NCBI RefSeq assembly: GCF_024807225.1
Contig: NZ_JANUCO010000001.1
Location: 868,001-932,000, forward strand
From: Chryseobacterium ginsenosidimutans
GTDB taxonomy: Bacteria > Bacteroidota > Bacteroidia > Flavobacteriales > Weeksellaceae
DNA: 64,000 bases
Reading direction: 5' to 3'
The notes beneath the pieces were generated by a model that worked only from the letters and a program-made list of their open reading frames with translations, searched no databases and had not been told where the DNA came from. Made by a program: the position numbers and the translations under genes. Below are positions 51,250 through 60,351 of this stretch, piece by piece; position 1 is the stretch's first letter, and every line of letters starts with the position of its first letter.

Positions 51250-51918
51250 ATGGTTGATTTTACGGATAACGATGATGATATTTTCACAGGGAAAGAACAT
51301 ACGCCTATAAGGAAAGATGCTTTTGATAAATCACCACAGGAAAAAATAGAGAAGATTACAGAACTTTTTGGAGAAATCATGGAAACGTTGGGAATGGATA
51401 TGACCGATGATTCTTTGAAAGATTCTCCGAGTCGTGTTGCGAAAATGTATGTGAACGAAATTTTCGGTGGACTTCTTCCGGAAAATAAACCAGGAATTTC
51501 TACATTTTCAAATAAATATAAATACCGCCAAATGTTGGTGGAAAAAGATATTACAGTATATTCGTTCTGTGAACATCATTTTTTGCCGATTATCGGAAGA
51601 GCGCACGTTGCTTACATTTCTAACGGTGAGGTGATCGGTCTTTCAAAAATCAATAGAATTGTTGATTATTATGCGAAAAGACCTCAGGTTCAGGAAAGAT
51701 TGACGATGCAGATTGTTGATGCATTAAAAGAAGCATTGGGAACAAAAGATGTCGCTTGTATCATCGATGCAAAACATCTTTGCGTAAATTGCAGAGGAAT
51801 AAAAGATACTTCAAGTTCTACGATTACAGCAGAATTGAGCGGTATTTTCAGAACAAATCCTATTACAAGACAGGAATTCCTTCATTATGTGGGAAGTCAT
51901 GCGAAATTGGATTATTAA
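51250..51918 (+). CDS. folE: GTP cyclohydrolase I
   Basis: A 222-residue enzyme making 7,8-dihydroneopterin triphosphate from GTP, the first step of folate synthesis. Zinc ligands: Cys107 and His110 in FCEHHF, and Cys178 in HLCVNCRG. Other signatures: DSPSRVAKMYVNEIFGG, VIGLSKINRIVDYYAKRPQVQERL and the C-terminal TITAELSGIF. N-terminal 30 residues are acidic and variable. Folate product is used by MetF upstream. The next ORF starts five bases later. Confidence 0.95.
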   Translation: MVDFTDNDDDIFTGKEHTPIRKDAFDKSPQEKIEKITELFGEIMETLGMDMTDDSLKDSPSRVAKMYVNEIFGGLLPENKPGISTFSNKYKYRQMLVEKDITVYSFCEHHFLPIIGRAHVAYISNGEVIGLSKINRIVDYYAKRPQVQERLTMQIVDALKEALGTKDVACIIDAKHLCVNCRGIKDTSSSTITAELSGIFRTNPITRQEFLHYVGSHAKLDY

Positions 51919-51923
51919 GATAA

Positions 51924-52400
51924 ATGATTAACAAAATCATAAAGAAAAATATCAGATTGCTTTCCGAAAGATATAGCCATGGAATATCTTATTTAGAAAG
52001 TATAATTGTGATAAAGAATGAAAAGAATTTTATTGAAATTTTTCCTCAGTTCAATGAAAATATTTTAGTTAAATATAATTTTGAAAAAGGAATTGATGAA
52101 GTTAAAATTCAGGATTTTGAAATTTATGATTTATTAATTAAAATTTTTCGAAGAAGAGATTTAGAAAAGGTAAATTTGAATCCCATGTCACCTTTAAATC
52201 TTGATGATCTTGAGGAAGAATTTGGAGATTTAAATAAACTTGAAGAAAAATTAATAGCTCTTATAAATTCAAAAACTGATTATTCGGATATTGGAGGAAA
52301 CCGAGTGCTGACAGAGCTTTACAAAAGTATTTTAATTTTAAGAGATGACATTGGAACAGCGAAATCTAATGTAATAAATTTAAGTAATGATAAAATTTAA
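51924..52400 (+). CDS. Hypothetical protein after folE
   Basis: A 158-residue soluble protein with no membrane segment or signal. N-terminal part is Lys/Ile-rich (MINKIIKKNIRLLSERYSHG, then YLESIIVIKNEKNFIEIFPQF); the centre is acidic (NLDDLEEEFGDLNKLEEKL) and probably helical. No family recognised. AT-rich codon use is a little stronger than in neighbours. Its five-base spacing to folE suggests co-transcription; 131 bases of sequence without features follow before cysS. Confidence 0.55.
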   Translation: MINKIIKKNIRLLSERYSHGISYLESIIVIKNEKNFIEIFPQFNENILVKYNFEKGIDEVKIQDFEIYDLLIKIFRRRDLEKVNLNPMSPLNLDDLEEEFGDLNKLEEKLIALINSKTDYSDIGGNRVLTELYKSILILRDDIGTAKSNVINLSNDKI

Positions 52401-52531
52401 AAAAGTTTCAGATAAGATTTTTGTAGCCACAATTATTTGTTGTTGCTGTGAATGCTGTTGTTAAAGGATTTCGGTCTTTTAATTAGAAAAACTTTACACT
52501 AAATTTTAAAATCATTAAATCAAAATAAAAA

Positions 52532-53999
52532 ATGCAATTAAAAATATACAACTCGCTTACTGCGGAAAAAGAAATATTTAAACCCATTTTAGAAGGAAAC
52601 GTCGGAATGTACGTTTGTGGACCTACCGTTTACAGCAATGTGCATTTGGGAAATGTAAGAACTTTCCTTTCTTTCGACTTTATTTACAGAAGTTTGACGC
52701 ATTTGGGTTACAAGGTAAGATATGTAAGAAATATCACCGATGCAGGTCACCTTACGGACGATGGAGACGTGAATAACGACCGTTTCGTTAAGCAAACCCG
52801 TCTTGAAAAACTAGAACCCATGGAAATCGTACAGAAATATACGGTAGATTTTCATAAAGTTCTGGATATGTTCAATTTACTGCCTCCAAACATCGAACCG
52901 ACCGCAACCGGTCATATTGTTGAGCAGATTGAATTGACTCAAAAATTAATTGAAAAAGGATTCGCTTACGAAAGCAACGGTTTCTGTGTATTTCGACGTG
53001 TTGGAATACAACAGAAGAGGCTTGAATTACGGCGAATTGTCAAAAAGAAATATTGAAGAACTTTTTGCTAACACCCGCGATTTGGACGGACAAGGTGAAA
53101 AGAAAAATCCACAAGATTTTGCACTTTGGAAGAAAGCTTCTCCGGCACACATTATGAGATGGAATTCGCCGTGGGGAGAAGGTTTTCCGGGATGGCATCT
53201 TGAATGTACTGCCATGAGTACGAAATATTTAGGGGAGACTTTTGATATTCACGGAGGTGGAATGGATCTGAAATTTCCACACCACGAATGTGAAATTGCC
53301 CAAGGAAAAGCTTGCAATGATGTATCTCCGGTAAATTACTGGATGCATGCTAATATGTTGACAATGAATGCGCAACGTATGAGTAAGTCAACCGGGAATT
53401 ACATTTTGCCGATGCAGTTGATGACTGGTGAAAATGATTTCTTTGAGAAACCTTTCCATCCGTCGATTGTACGTTTCTGCTTTCTGCAGGCTCATTACAG
53501 AAGTGTTTTGGATATTTCTAATGATGCGATGTTGGCAAGTGAAAAAGGTTTCATCAGATTAATGGAAGCAATTAAAGTGTTGAACTCAATTACTCCAAAT
53601 GATGAAAAACAATCCGGTTTCAATCTTGAAGAGTGGAAAACTAAAGCTTATGATGCTTTAACAGACGATTTCAATTCTCCGGTTTTGATTGCGCATTTAT
53701 TTGAAGCGGTAAAATACATTTTTGCTTTAAATGATGACAAAGAAACGATCTCAACTAAAGATTTAGAGGATTTAAAATCTACGTTGCATGCGTTGATTTT
53801 TGATGTTTTAGGTTTGCAAATGGTTGAGGAAAACAACAATGAAAAACTTGATCAAACATTACAGGTTTTAATTGAATTGAGAAATCAGGCAAGAAAATCG
53901 AAAAACTTCGATCTTTCAGACCAAATCCGCGATAAGCTCCTTGCAGAAGGTATTGAATTGAAAGACGGAAGAGACGGTACAACTTACGTTTTAAATTAA
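52532..53999 (+). CDS. cysS: Cysteinyl-tRNA synthetase (frameshifted)
   Basis: One T too many in the TTT at 52981-52983 splits the gene; without it the protein has 488 residues, the normal length. Motifs: MYVCGPTVYSNVHLGNVRTFLSFDFIYR (HIGH motif in the form HLGN, zinc Cys nearby) is present in the first part; the second part has WHLECTAMSTKYLGETFDIHGGGMDLKFPHHECEIAQ, and the KMSKS loop RMSKSTGN. Since this is an essential gene and all motifs are intact, the shift is almost certainly an error of the sequence. Charges tRNA-Cys with cysteine. Confidence 0.93.
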
Positions 54000-54026
54000 A
54001 ATAGAGCTTCAAGCTTTTAAATATAG

Positions 54027-54104
54027 CTCTCGCAGACTTTACAGATTACGCAGATTTTTAAATACAATCATCTGCCAAATCCGCAAAATCTGCGAGAGTT
54101 TTTT
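54027..54104 (+). terminator. Large inverted repeat acting as terminator of cysS
   Basis: Arms 54027-54055 and 54070-54098 (29 bases each) pair with few mismatches; both are built of repeated GCAGATT-like words (CTCTCGCAGA and GCAGAT). The right arm is followed directly by TTTTTT. Structure fits an intrinsic terminator built from a dispersed repeat. Confidence 0.75.
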
Positions 54105-54135
54105 ATCATTCAAACATTCCAAATAAACCACTCAC

Positions 54136-54205
54136 TTTGTCATTCCGTAGGAATCTAAGCAAAGTTTTAAAGATTCGTGTCTAAGATTCTTTCCAAAATG
54201 ACAAA
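54136..54205. repeat. MITE/REP-like inverted repeat
   Basis: TTTGTCATT at 54136-54144 and AATGACAAA at 54197-54205 are exact complements; inside, GAATCT (54151) pairs with AGATTC (54184). Seventy bases in total, no ORF. The sequence style (GTCATTCCGTAGGAATCTAA) recalls short dispersed repeats of Flavobacteriia, not verified here. Confidence 0.7.
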
Positions 54206-54330
54206 CCGAAAAAAAACGACGACTTACTAGAAAAAATTTCTTTTCAAACAACTTATATTTTTGTTTTTTCAATCTAAAAATTATGTAACTTAGTCATACT
54301 AAAATGATTAAAAACTAAAATTTATATAAT

Positions 54331-55497
54331 ATGAAAAAACATTTATTCCCTTTATTTTTGCTTTTACTAGGAGCGAATGCGAATGCACAACAAGATTTTT
54401 TTGCGTTGGTCGGGAAAGATACTCCAACTATTACGTTCAATGATTTTCGTGCAATTGATGCGGTAAACGGTACTTCCGGAGAGAAAATTTTCACTGCCGA
54501 TTCTTCTGTCAACGTCTTTTCACAAACGAGAAACGGCTCGGTAACTGAGGATAAAAATGCATACAATAATTCTCAGGCGGTGAATATGGCGACGTTGGCT
54601 TATGATTCTTCCAATAACAATCTTGTTTACATGCCGATGTTTTCTTCGAATATCTATGTTTTAAATGCAAAAACAAAAGAAATCACTTTGGTAGAAAACA
54701 GCGTTGCGAGAGTAACTTCATGCGACATCAATTCTCATATCACAAGAATGACAACGGGCTACGACGGAAATATTTATGCCATTAATAACGCAGGAACTCA
54801 GTTCTTACAAATCAGCAGAAAAGGAAATCAATATGTTGTCAATGACCTTGGAATCATTAAAGATGACGCCTCCAACGGAAAAAATTCTTTTACAATTATC
54901 GAAACCGGTTTTGGTGGTGATATGATTGCTGATGCAGAAAATAATTTCTACGTTTTTTCGGCTGCAGGAAATGTTTTTAAGATCTCAGTGAAAGAATTAA
55001 AAGCAAAATTTATCGGAAAAATTTCCGGAATTCCTGAAAATTATTCGGTAAACGGTTCTGCAGTGAATGCAAAAGGAAAAGTAGTCATTGCAAGTGCAAA
55101 AGGCGCTCCTTTATACGAAGTCGATTTGAATACTTTACAGGCAAAACAAATCGCTGGTGAACAAAATTTACATATTTATGACTTAGCGAGTAAATATTTC
55201 GCCAATGATAAAGGAATTTCAAATAACGTTTTTGCTAATCTAGATATTTATCCAACCCGTGTTGAAGATCATGTTATCAACATAAATGTGAATGATAAAG
55301 CCGTAAAAGGAAATATTAAAATGAATGTTTTCGACTTATCTGGCAAAAATGTAATGAAGCAAAACTTATCTGTAAAAGAGGGTTCTTTGAATCAGCAGGT
55401 TTATCTTAAAAATCTGGTGACAGGAGCTTATCTTGTAAATATTACCGATGAATCAGGAAAGATATTATTAAACAAGAAAATTCTGGTATCAGAATAA
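54331..55497 (+). CDS. T9SS cargo protein with propeller-like domain
   Basis: A 388-residue protein with signal peptide (LFPLFLLLLGANANAQQ). Residues about 70-290 carry repeated blades with NLVYMPMFSSNIYVLNAKTKE, TTGYDGNIYAINNAGTQF, ADAENNFYVFSAAGNVFKIS and AKGAPLYEVDLNT, i.e. a beta-propeller-like fold. The last 75 residues (NLDIYPTRVEDHVININ ... NLVTGAYLVNITDESGK) are a Por-type sorting domain. No catalytic motif is visible. Exported via the type IX system; ligand unknown. Single gene. Confidence 0.8.
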   Translation: MKKHLFPLFLLLLGANANAQQDFFALVGKDTPTITFNDFRAIDAVNGTSGEKIFTADSSVNVFSQTRNGSVTEDKNAYNNSQAVNMATLAYDSSNNNLVYMPMFSSNIYVLNAKTKEITLVENSVARVTSCDINSHITRMTTGYDGNIYAINNAGTQFLQISRKGNQYVVNDLGIIKDDASNGKNSFTIIETGFGGDMIADAENNFYVFSAAGNVFKISVKELKAKFIGKISGIPENYSVNGSAVNAKGKVVIASAKGAPLYEVDLNTLQAKQIAGEQNLHIYDLASKYFANDKGISNNVFANLDIYPTRVEDHVININVNDKAVKGNIKMNVFDLSGKNVMKQNLSVKEGSLNQQVYLKNLVTGAYLVNITDESGKILLNKKILVSE

Positions 55498-55665
55498 TCT
55501 TTAAATAATTTTTATTATCCGTAATTTAATAAAGTTTGTGAACTTTGCTGAGTAGAACGCCTTTGCGAACCTTAAAAGCATTGAGTAGTTTAAAAATATT
55601 TGCGCGCTTCGCGTTTAAAAAAATAGTATTAAAAACGATTATTTAACAATAAACTTTAAAAATTA

Positions 55666-55697
55666 AAACCTTTTCAAGCATTTTGAGAAGGTTTTTT
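55666..55697 (+). terminator. Probable terminator before malQ
   Basis: AAACCTTTTCAA and TTGAGAAGGTTT form a 12-bp stem with one mismatch and are followed by TTTT. The 168 bases before it (55498-55665) contain AT-rich text with a short TTTGCGCGCTTCGCGTTT-like dyad and no gene. Confidence 0.75.
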
Positions 55698-55765
55698 AAT
55701 GAATATTTGATATTCAATAAATTTCTTTTTTCAGGATTAAAATGTATTTTTATAAAAAAATATAA

Positions 55766-58417
55766 ATGAAGCTATACTTTAATGTAAGTTACAGCGTAAA
55801 AGTTGGTGAAAGATTACAATTGATGATCAACGATGAAGTTGCTGTTTCCCAGACTCATACTATGTTTTATGCAGAAAACGGTTTGTGGAAATGCGAAGTT
55901 GACTATTTTTCGAAATCGGTTTCTTACCAATATCAGCTTGTGGACGAAAAAGGAAATGTTTTAAGAGAAGAATTTGTCTCGCATTCCCTTAATTTTCCTC
56001 ATAACTATAAGGAATTTGTGATTTTCGATGAGTGGAATAATAAGAATTTCCCTGAAAATTATTTAAATAATAAAATACTTCACAACAAACTGAATCACTT
56101 CTCTTCCGAAAAAAAAGCGGTGCTGAAAAAGCATACTCATTTATTCAGAATTGAAGCCCCGATTTACAACCCAAACTGGAAAATGGTGATGTTTGGAAGT
56201 CCGGCTTCTTTGGGCAGTTGGAATTCTGAAAAAGCAGTTCATCTCTCTCAGACAGATTTCGGAATTTGGGAAGCATCGGTTGAAATTCCGGAAGATGAAT
56301 TTATTCAGTATAAATATTGCCTTTATGATATAGAAACGGAAAAAATAATTGACGTAGAAACCGGCGAAAACAGATTTGCTTTGCCGAATCAGTCGAAAGA
56401 TGTTCTGCAGATTGTTTCCAATCATTATTTTAAATTTAAGCTGTATCAGTTGTATCACGATGCAGGAGTTGCCGTTCCCGTATTTTCATTGAGAAGTGAG
56501 AACGGATTTGGGGTTGGAGAATTTTCTGACCTAAAAAAACTGGCAGACTGGACGAAAGAAACCAATCTCGGCATTATCCAGATGCTTCCGATTAATGATA
56601 CAACCGCCAATTATTCGTGGACGGATTCTTATCCTTACGCCGCCGTTTCTGTCTACGCGCTGCATCCGCAATATATTTCTCTGGAAAATCTTGATTTTAA
56701 ATTACCGAAAGATTTAATTGAAGAATTTCAGACTGAAAAATTAGAATTAAATTCATTAGAGTTAATCGATTACGAAAAAATGATTTTCTCAAAATGGAAA
56801 TATCTGAAAGCGATTTTTAATGCGGATAAAGAAAAGATTTATAAAGACAGAAATTTCAAGAAATTTATAAAAGATAACGAATCGTGGTTGCTTCCGTATT
56901 CAGCGTTTTGTGTTTTAAGAGATAAATACAAAACCCCGAATTTCAACGAATGGAAAACCCATAAAAAATATATTGCAGGAAAAATTGCACCGTTTTTTAC
57001 TCCAAAAAGTAAAGATTATGATGCTGCGATGCTTCACGCTTGGGTACAATATCAGCTTCACAAACAGTTAAAAGAGGCAGTTGATTATACTCATAGTTTG
57101 GGTGTTTCCGTGAAAGGTGATTTGCCGATTGGGATTTACAGACATTCCGTTGAAGCATGGACGGAACCTGAGCTTTTTGGTATGGATTTTCAAGCAGGAG
57201 CTCCGCCTGATCAGTTTACAGAATTGGGGCAAAACTGGGAATTCCCAACGTATAATTGGGAAGCCATGAAAGCCGACGATTATAAGTGGTGGAAAAACAG
57301 ATTCAAAGCATTGGAGCAGTATTTTGATGCAATGCGAATCGACCATATTTTAGGGTTTTTCAGAATCTGGAGAATGCCGATTTCGGCTACACAAGGGATT
57401 TTAGGGTATTTTTATCCTGCAGTTCCGATTACTTTGGAAGAATTCGGAGCTTGGCATATTCCGTTTAATTTTGACAGATATTGCAAGCCGTTTATCAACG
57501 ATCAGATTCTTCAGAAATATTTTGGTGAAAACATCGAAAAAGCACTTGAATTTATCGATGATAATCAGGACGGTACGTATTCATTTAAAGAAGAATTTAA
57601 TACACAGAGAAAATTATCAGACTTTTTTAAGAAAAATCCGGACAGTGCGGTTGAAGAGCAATTGATTTCACTTTGCGCCAATGTTTTATTTTTAATTGAA
57701 GAAAGAAACGGGCAGCTTGTTTATCATCCGAGATTTAATGTTTATCATACAGATTCTTACAAATATTTATCCGACTGGGAGAGAAAATCGATCTACGACT
57801 TGTATCACGACTATTTCTTTAAAAGACAAGATCATCTTTGGTACGAAAAAGCGATGGAAAAACTTCCGGTGATTTTAAATGCTACCAAGATGTTGATTTG
57901 TGGAGAAGATCTAGGAATGGTTCCGGATTGTGTGCCTGTTGTGATGGATGAATTGGCGATTATTGCTTTAAAAGTTCAAAGAATGCCTTCAGATAATATT
58001 CCTTTTTATAACCCTAAAAAAGCGAGTTATTTGAATGTTGTGACGGCTTCATCTCATGACAGTTCAACGTTGAGACAGTGGTGGAAGGAAGATCCGGCTT
58101 TAACGCAGAAATATTTTAATCAACAGTTAATTCAATACGGAAAAGCACCTGAAGAGCTGGATTCTAATCTGGCGGAAATTATTATGAAACAACATCTTTA
58201 CAACGATGCGATGTTAGCAATTTTCCCGATTCAGGAGTTTTTTGCGACCGATAAAGAGCTTACTAATCCTAATGTGGATAATGAAAGGATCAATAATCCG
58301 GCAATTTTCCCGTATTATTGGAGATACAGAATGCATTTGAATTTAGAAGATTTAATAACGAAGAAAAGCTTTAACCAAAAAATTGCAAATTGGGTAAAAG
58401 ATAGCGGAAGATTGTAA
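55766..58417 (+). CDS. malQ: 4-alpha-glucanotransferase (GH77) with N-terminal starch-binding domains
   Basis: An 883-residue enzyme. Residues about 1-105 and 118-220 are two CBM20-type starch-binding domains (LYFNVSYSVKVGERLQL; MVMFGSPASLGSWNSEKAVHLSQ). The GH77 barrel follows: ENGFGVGEFSDLKKLADW, LPINDTTANYSWTDSYPYAAVSVYALHP, and catalytic nucleophile Asp526 in MRIDHILGFFRIW, acid/base Glu714 in CGEDLGMVPDCV, and Asp765 in SSHDSSTLRQWW. It transfers maltosyl units between glucans (disproportionation). No signal peptide; cytoplasmic maltodextrin or glycogen metabolism. Complete, single gene. Confidence 0.95.
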   Translation: MKLYFNVSYSVKVGERLQLMINDEVAVSQTHTMFYAENGLWKCEVDYFSKSVSYQYQLVDEKGNVLREEFVSHSLNFPHNYKEFVIFDEWNNKNFPENYLNNKILHNKLNHFSSEKKAVLKKHTHLFRIEAPIYNPNWKMVMFGSPASLGSWNSEKAVHLSQTDFGIWEASVEIPEDEFIQYKYCLYDIETEKIIDVETGENRFALPNQSKDVLQIVSNHYFKFKLYQLYHDAGVAVPVFSLRSENGFGVGEFSDLKKLADWTKETNLGIIQMLPINDTTANYSWTDSYPYAAVSVYALHPQYISLENLDFKLPKDLIEEFQTEKLELNSLELIDYEKMIFSKWKYLKAIFNADKEKIYKDRNFKKFIKDNESWLLPYSAFCVLRDKYKTPNFNEWKTHKKYIAGKIAPFFTPKSKDYDAAMLHAWVQYQLHKQLKEAVDYTHSLGVSVKGDLPIGIYRHSVEAWTEPELFGMDFQAGAPPDQFTELGQNWEFPTYNWEAMKADDYKWWKNRFKALEQYFDAMRIDHILGFFRIWRMPISATQGILGYFYPAVPITLEEFGAWHIPFNFDRYCKPFINDQILQKYFGENIEKALEFIDDNQDGTYSFKEEFNTQRKLSDFFKKNPDSAVEEQLISLCANVLFLIEERNGQLVYHPRFNVYHTDSYKYLSDWERKSIYDLYHDYFFKRQDHLWYEKAMEKLPVILNATKMLICGEDLGMVPDCVPVVMDELAIIALKVQRMPSDNIPFYNPKKASYLNVVTASSHDSSTLRQWWKEDPALTQKYFNQQLIQYGKAPEELDSNLAEIIMKQHLYNDAMLAIFPIQEFFATDKELTNPNVDNERINNPAIFPYYWRYRMHLNLEDLITKKSFNQKIANWVKDSGRL

Positions 58418-58453
58418 ATTTAACATTTGATTATCAATTGGTTAATAATAAAT

Positions 58454-58492
58454 AGAAAGAAGTTTTATCAAATGATTTAACTTCTTTTTTTT
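58454..58492 (+). terminator. Terminator after malQ
   Basis: AAAGAAGTT pairs with AACTTCTTT around a 13-base loop, followed by a run of T. Confidence 0.75.
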
Positions 58493-58556
58493 ATTTATAT
58501 CCAAAAGATAGAATAAAGATATTCTACTATATATTAACCAATTAACGACTATAAAA

Positions 58557-59582
58557 ATGAAAAAAATATTAATCGGTTTTGCTTTGAGTGTGGCAACCTT
58601 GTCATTCGCTCAGCAGTATCCAAATAACGGATACGACGGAAATGATGACGGATATTATCAGAATGATGAATCTTACAGCGATCAGGACGATCAAAATTAT
58701 TTCCCGGAAGATTATTACTACAATTATCCTCAGGATTATTATCAGAATGACTACTATCAAAGCAATTATAATGACTACAGGAACAGCGTTGTAAGCATCA
58801 ATTGGAATGTATTCTTTGCCCAAAACAGATTAAATCAATGGCAAGTTGACCAGATTTTAAGATTAAACAATCTGTACGTAAGTTTCTCCACTTGGAATAA
58901 TTTCTACAGATACAATCCCGACAGATGGTACTACGACAGATTCTACGCATTGCAAAGAATTATGGGATCGAGAGTTTTTGTGACTTTCCAAAACAGTTAT
59001 TACAGAGGATACAGTCCGGTGGTTTATTTCCAGAATTACAGAAGAACGCATTATGCTTCGATCTGCAGACCGATACCTCGTTACAGAAGCGTAAACATCA
59101 ATATTTACAGAGTTGACAGAGCGAAGTTTCGTAGAAATGATAATCCGACTTTCAATATTGTGAGAAGTCAGAGACCCAACAACGGATTCCGAGGAGGAGT
59201 AAGAGATGGTAATAATGGTGGTTTCCGTAATCAGGCTGAAAACAGAAATAACAACAACAATTCAGGTTTCAGAAATGATAATAACGGAGTAAGAAACAAC
59301 GGTGGTTTTAGAGGAAGCAGCGATAATGGAGGCGTGAGAAACAATGGAGGTTTCAGAACTGAAAGAGCCGAGAATACAAACAACGGAGGTGTAAGAAATG
59401 GTGGCGGTTTCCGTGGAGGAAGTGAAGTAAGAAGAGAAGAAGCCCCGAGAAGAGAAAATAATGGCGGAGGTTTCAGAAATGAAGGCGGTTCCAGAAGAAG
59501 CGAAAATTCTGCTCCAAGACAGCAAAATAATAAAGGCGGGGAAAGAAGCGGAGGTTTCCGAACCGGATTTGCAAAGAATTAA
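58557..59582 (+). CDS. Secreted Tyr/Asn-rich protein with C-terminal GGFR repeats
   Basis: A 341-residue protein with signal peptide (MKKILIGFALSVATLSFAQ). Residues about 20-80 are a Tyr/Asn/Asp-rich low-complexity stretch (YYQNDYYQSNYNDYR). Residues about 80-200 are more ordered (FFAQNRLNQWQVDQILRLNNLY, WYYDRFYALQRIMG). From about 205 on it is an Asn/Gly/Arg repeat region (about a dozen NNGGFR-type units), net positive, predicted disordered. No known enzyme motif. Similar Asn/Gly-rich secreted proteins occur in Flavobacteriia. It is followed by a Spy-like gene. Confidence 0.7.
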   Translation: MKKILIGFALSVATLSFAQQYPNNGYDGNDDGYYQNDESYSDQDDQNYFPEDYYYNYPQDYYQNDYYQSNYNDYRNSVVSINWNVFFAQNRLNQWQVDQILRLNNLYVSFSTWNNFYRYNPDRWYYDRFYALQRIMGSRVFVTFQNSYYRGYSPVVYFQNYRRTHYASICRPIPRYRSVNINIYRVDRAKFRRNDNPTFNIVRSQRPNNGFRGGVRDGNNGGFRNQAENRNNNNNSGFRNDNNGVRNNGGFRGSSDNGGVRNNGGFRTERAENTNNGGVRNGGGFRGGSEVRREEAPRRENNGGGFRNEGGSRRSENSAPRQQNNKGGERSGGFRTGFAKN

Positions 59583-59611
59583 TTTTCATATATTATATTT
59601 AAGTGGTGTGA

Positions 59612-59640
59612 GAGCAGGTTTTAGGATCTGCTCTTTTTTT
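59612..59640 (+). terminator. Terminator after the GGFR protein gene
   Basis: GAGCAG and CTGCTC form a 6-bp stem around a 10-base loop, followed by a run of seven T. Confidence 0.85.
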
Positions 59641-59759
59641 ATTTTTATGATTAAATATTTAGTATTAAAATTTAACATTATTTATGAATATTCTCTTTTA
59701 ACTTTTGTTTTAACTAATAATCAAAAAGATGTATAACAATTAATTAAAGATTTAAAAAC

Positions 59760-60224
59760 ATGAAAAAATTATTTTTTGCAATAACAATGATCGCATTTGG
59801 AAGTTTAGCAATGGCTCAACAGACCACTACAACTCCGCAAGACAAACAGGCTAGAAGAGCAGAAATGCAACAGAAGTTCCAACAGAAAGAACAGGAACAT
59901 TTGGCTCAGATGCAGAAAGATTTAAACTTAAATCAAGGTCAGGTTGATAAAATTAAGGCTCTTCAAGACCAAAGAAAAGCTGAAATGAAAGCTGAGTTTG
60001 ATAAAAATAAAGATCAGAGACAAGCGAAAATGGAACAGATGAAGGCGAAAAGAGCGCAGATGGATGCAGACATGAAGCAGATTTTAACTCCTCAACAGTA
60101 TGACAAATGGCAAGCGGACAGAAAAGCAAAAATGGAAGAGAGAAAAGTAGCGATGAAGGAAAGAGGAATGAAAGGTGGGAAAATGCATAAGCCAATGAAT
60201 ACGGCAACTCCGGATGCTAATTAA
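59760..60224 (+). CDS. Spy/CpxP-like periplasmic helical protein
   Basis: A 154-residue protein with signal peptide (KLFFAITMIAFGSLAMAQ). The mature part is a nearly uninterrupted charged helix rich in Gln, Lys, Met and Glu, with LNLNQGQVDKIKALQDQRKAE and ILTPQQYDKWQ; these two LxxxQ-type units are the signature of the Spy/CpxP and DUF4890 families, whose members act as ATP-independent chaperones or stress sensors in the periplasm. C-terminal tail is Lys/Met/Gly-rich. Single gene. Confidence 0.75.
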   Translation: MKKLFFAITMIAFGSLAMAQQTTTTPQDKQARRAEMQQKFQQKEQEHLAQMQKDLNLNQGQVDKIKALQDQRKAEMKAEFDKNKDQRQAKMEQMKAKRAQMDADMKQILTPQQYDKWQADRKAKMEERKVAMKERGMKGGKMHKPMNTATPDAN

Positions 60225-60254
60225 GAGCTTATAATTTTGATTTTTTAATGTGTT

Positions 60255-60282
60255 AAAGGATGGGATTTTTTCCGTCCTTTTT
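60255..60282 (+). terminator. Terminator after the Spy-like gene
   Basis: AAAGGATGG and CCGTCCTTT pair around an internal loop of T, followed by TT; 31 bases after the stop. Confidence 0.7.
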
Positions 60283-60302
60283 CATTAAATTTTATTAAAA
60301 CT

Positions 60303-60333
60303 TTTGATTTCGGACATTTATTCCCTAATTTTG
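60303..60333 (+). promoter_or_regulatory. Promoter of the ferritin gene
   Basis: TTTG at 60303-60306, exactly 19 bases of spacer, then TAATTTTG at 60326-60333. This is the complete Bacteroidota vegetative promoter (TTTG, 19, TAnnTTTG). The ATG at 60352 follows 18 bases later; it also shows that a longer start at 60304 is wrong. Confidence 0.8.
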
Positions 60334-60351
60334 ACTATAAATTTATTACTT

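Larger units (their letters stand above)
54000..54330. other. Gene-free region with two inverted repeats
   Basis: 331 bases between cysS and the next gene. It holds the 54027-54104 stem-loop, the 54136-54205 inverted repeat and an AT-rich stretch before the T9SS protein start. No gene. Confidence 0.6.
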
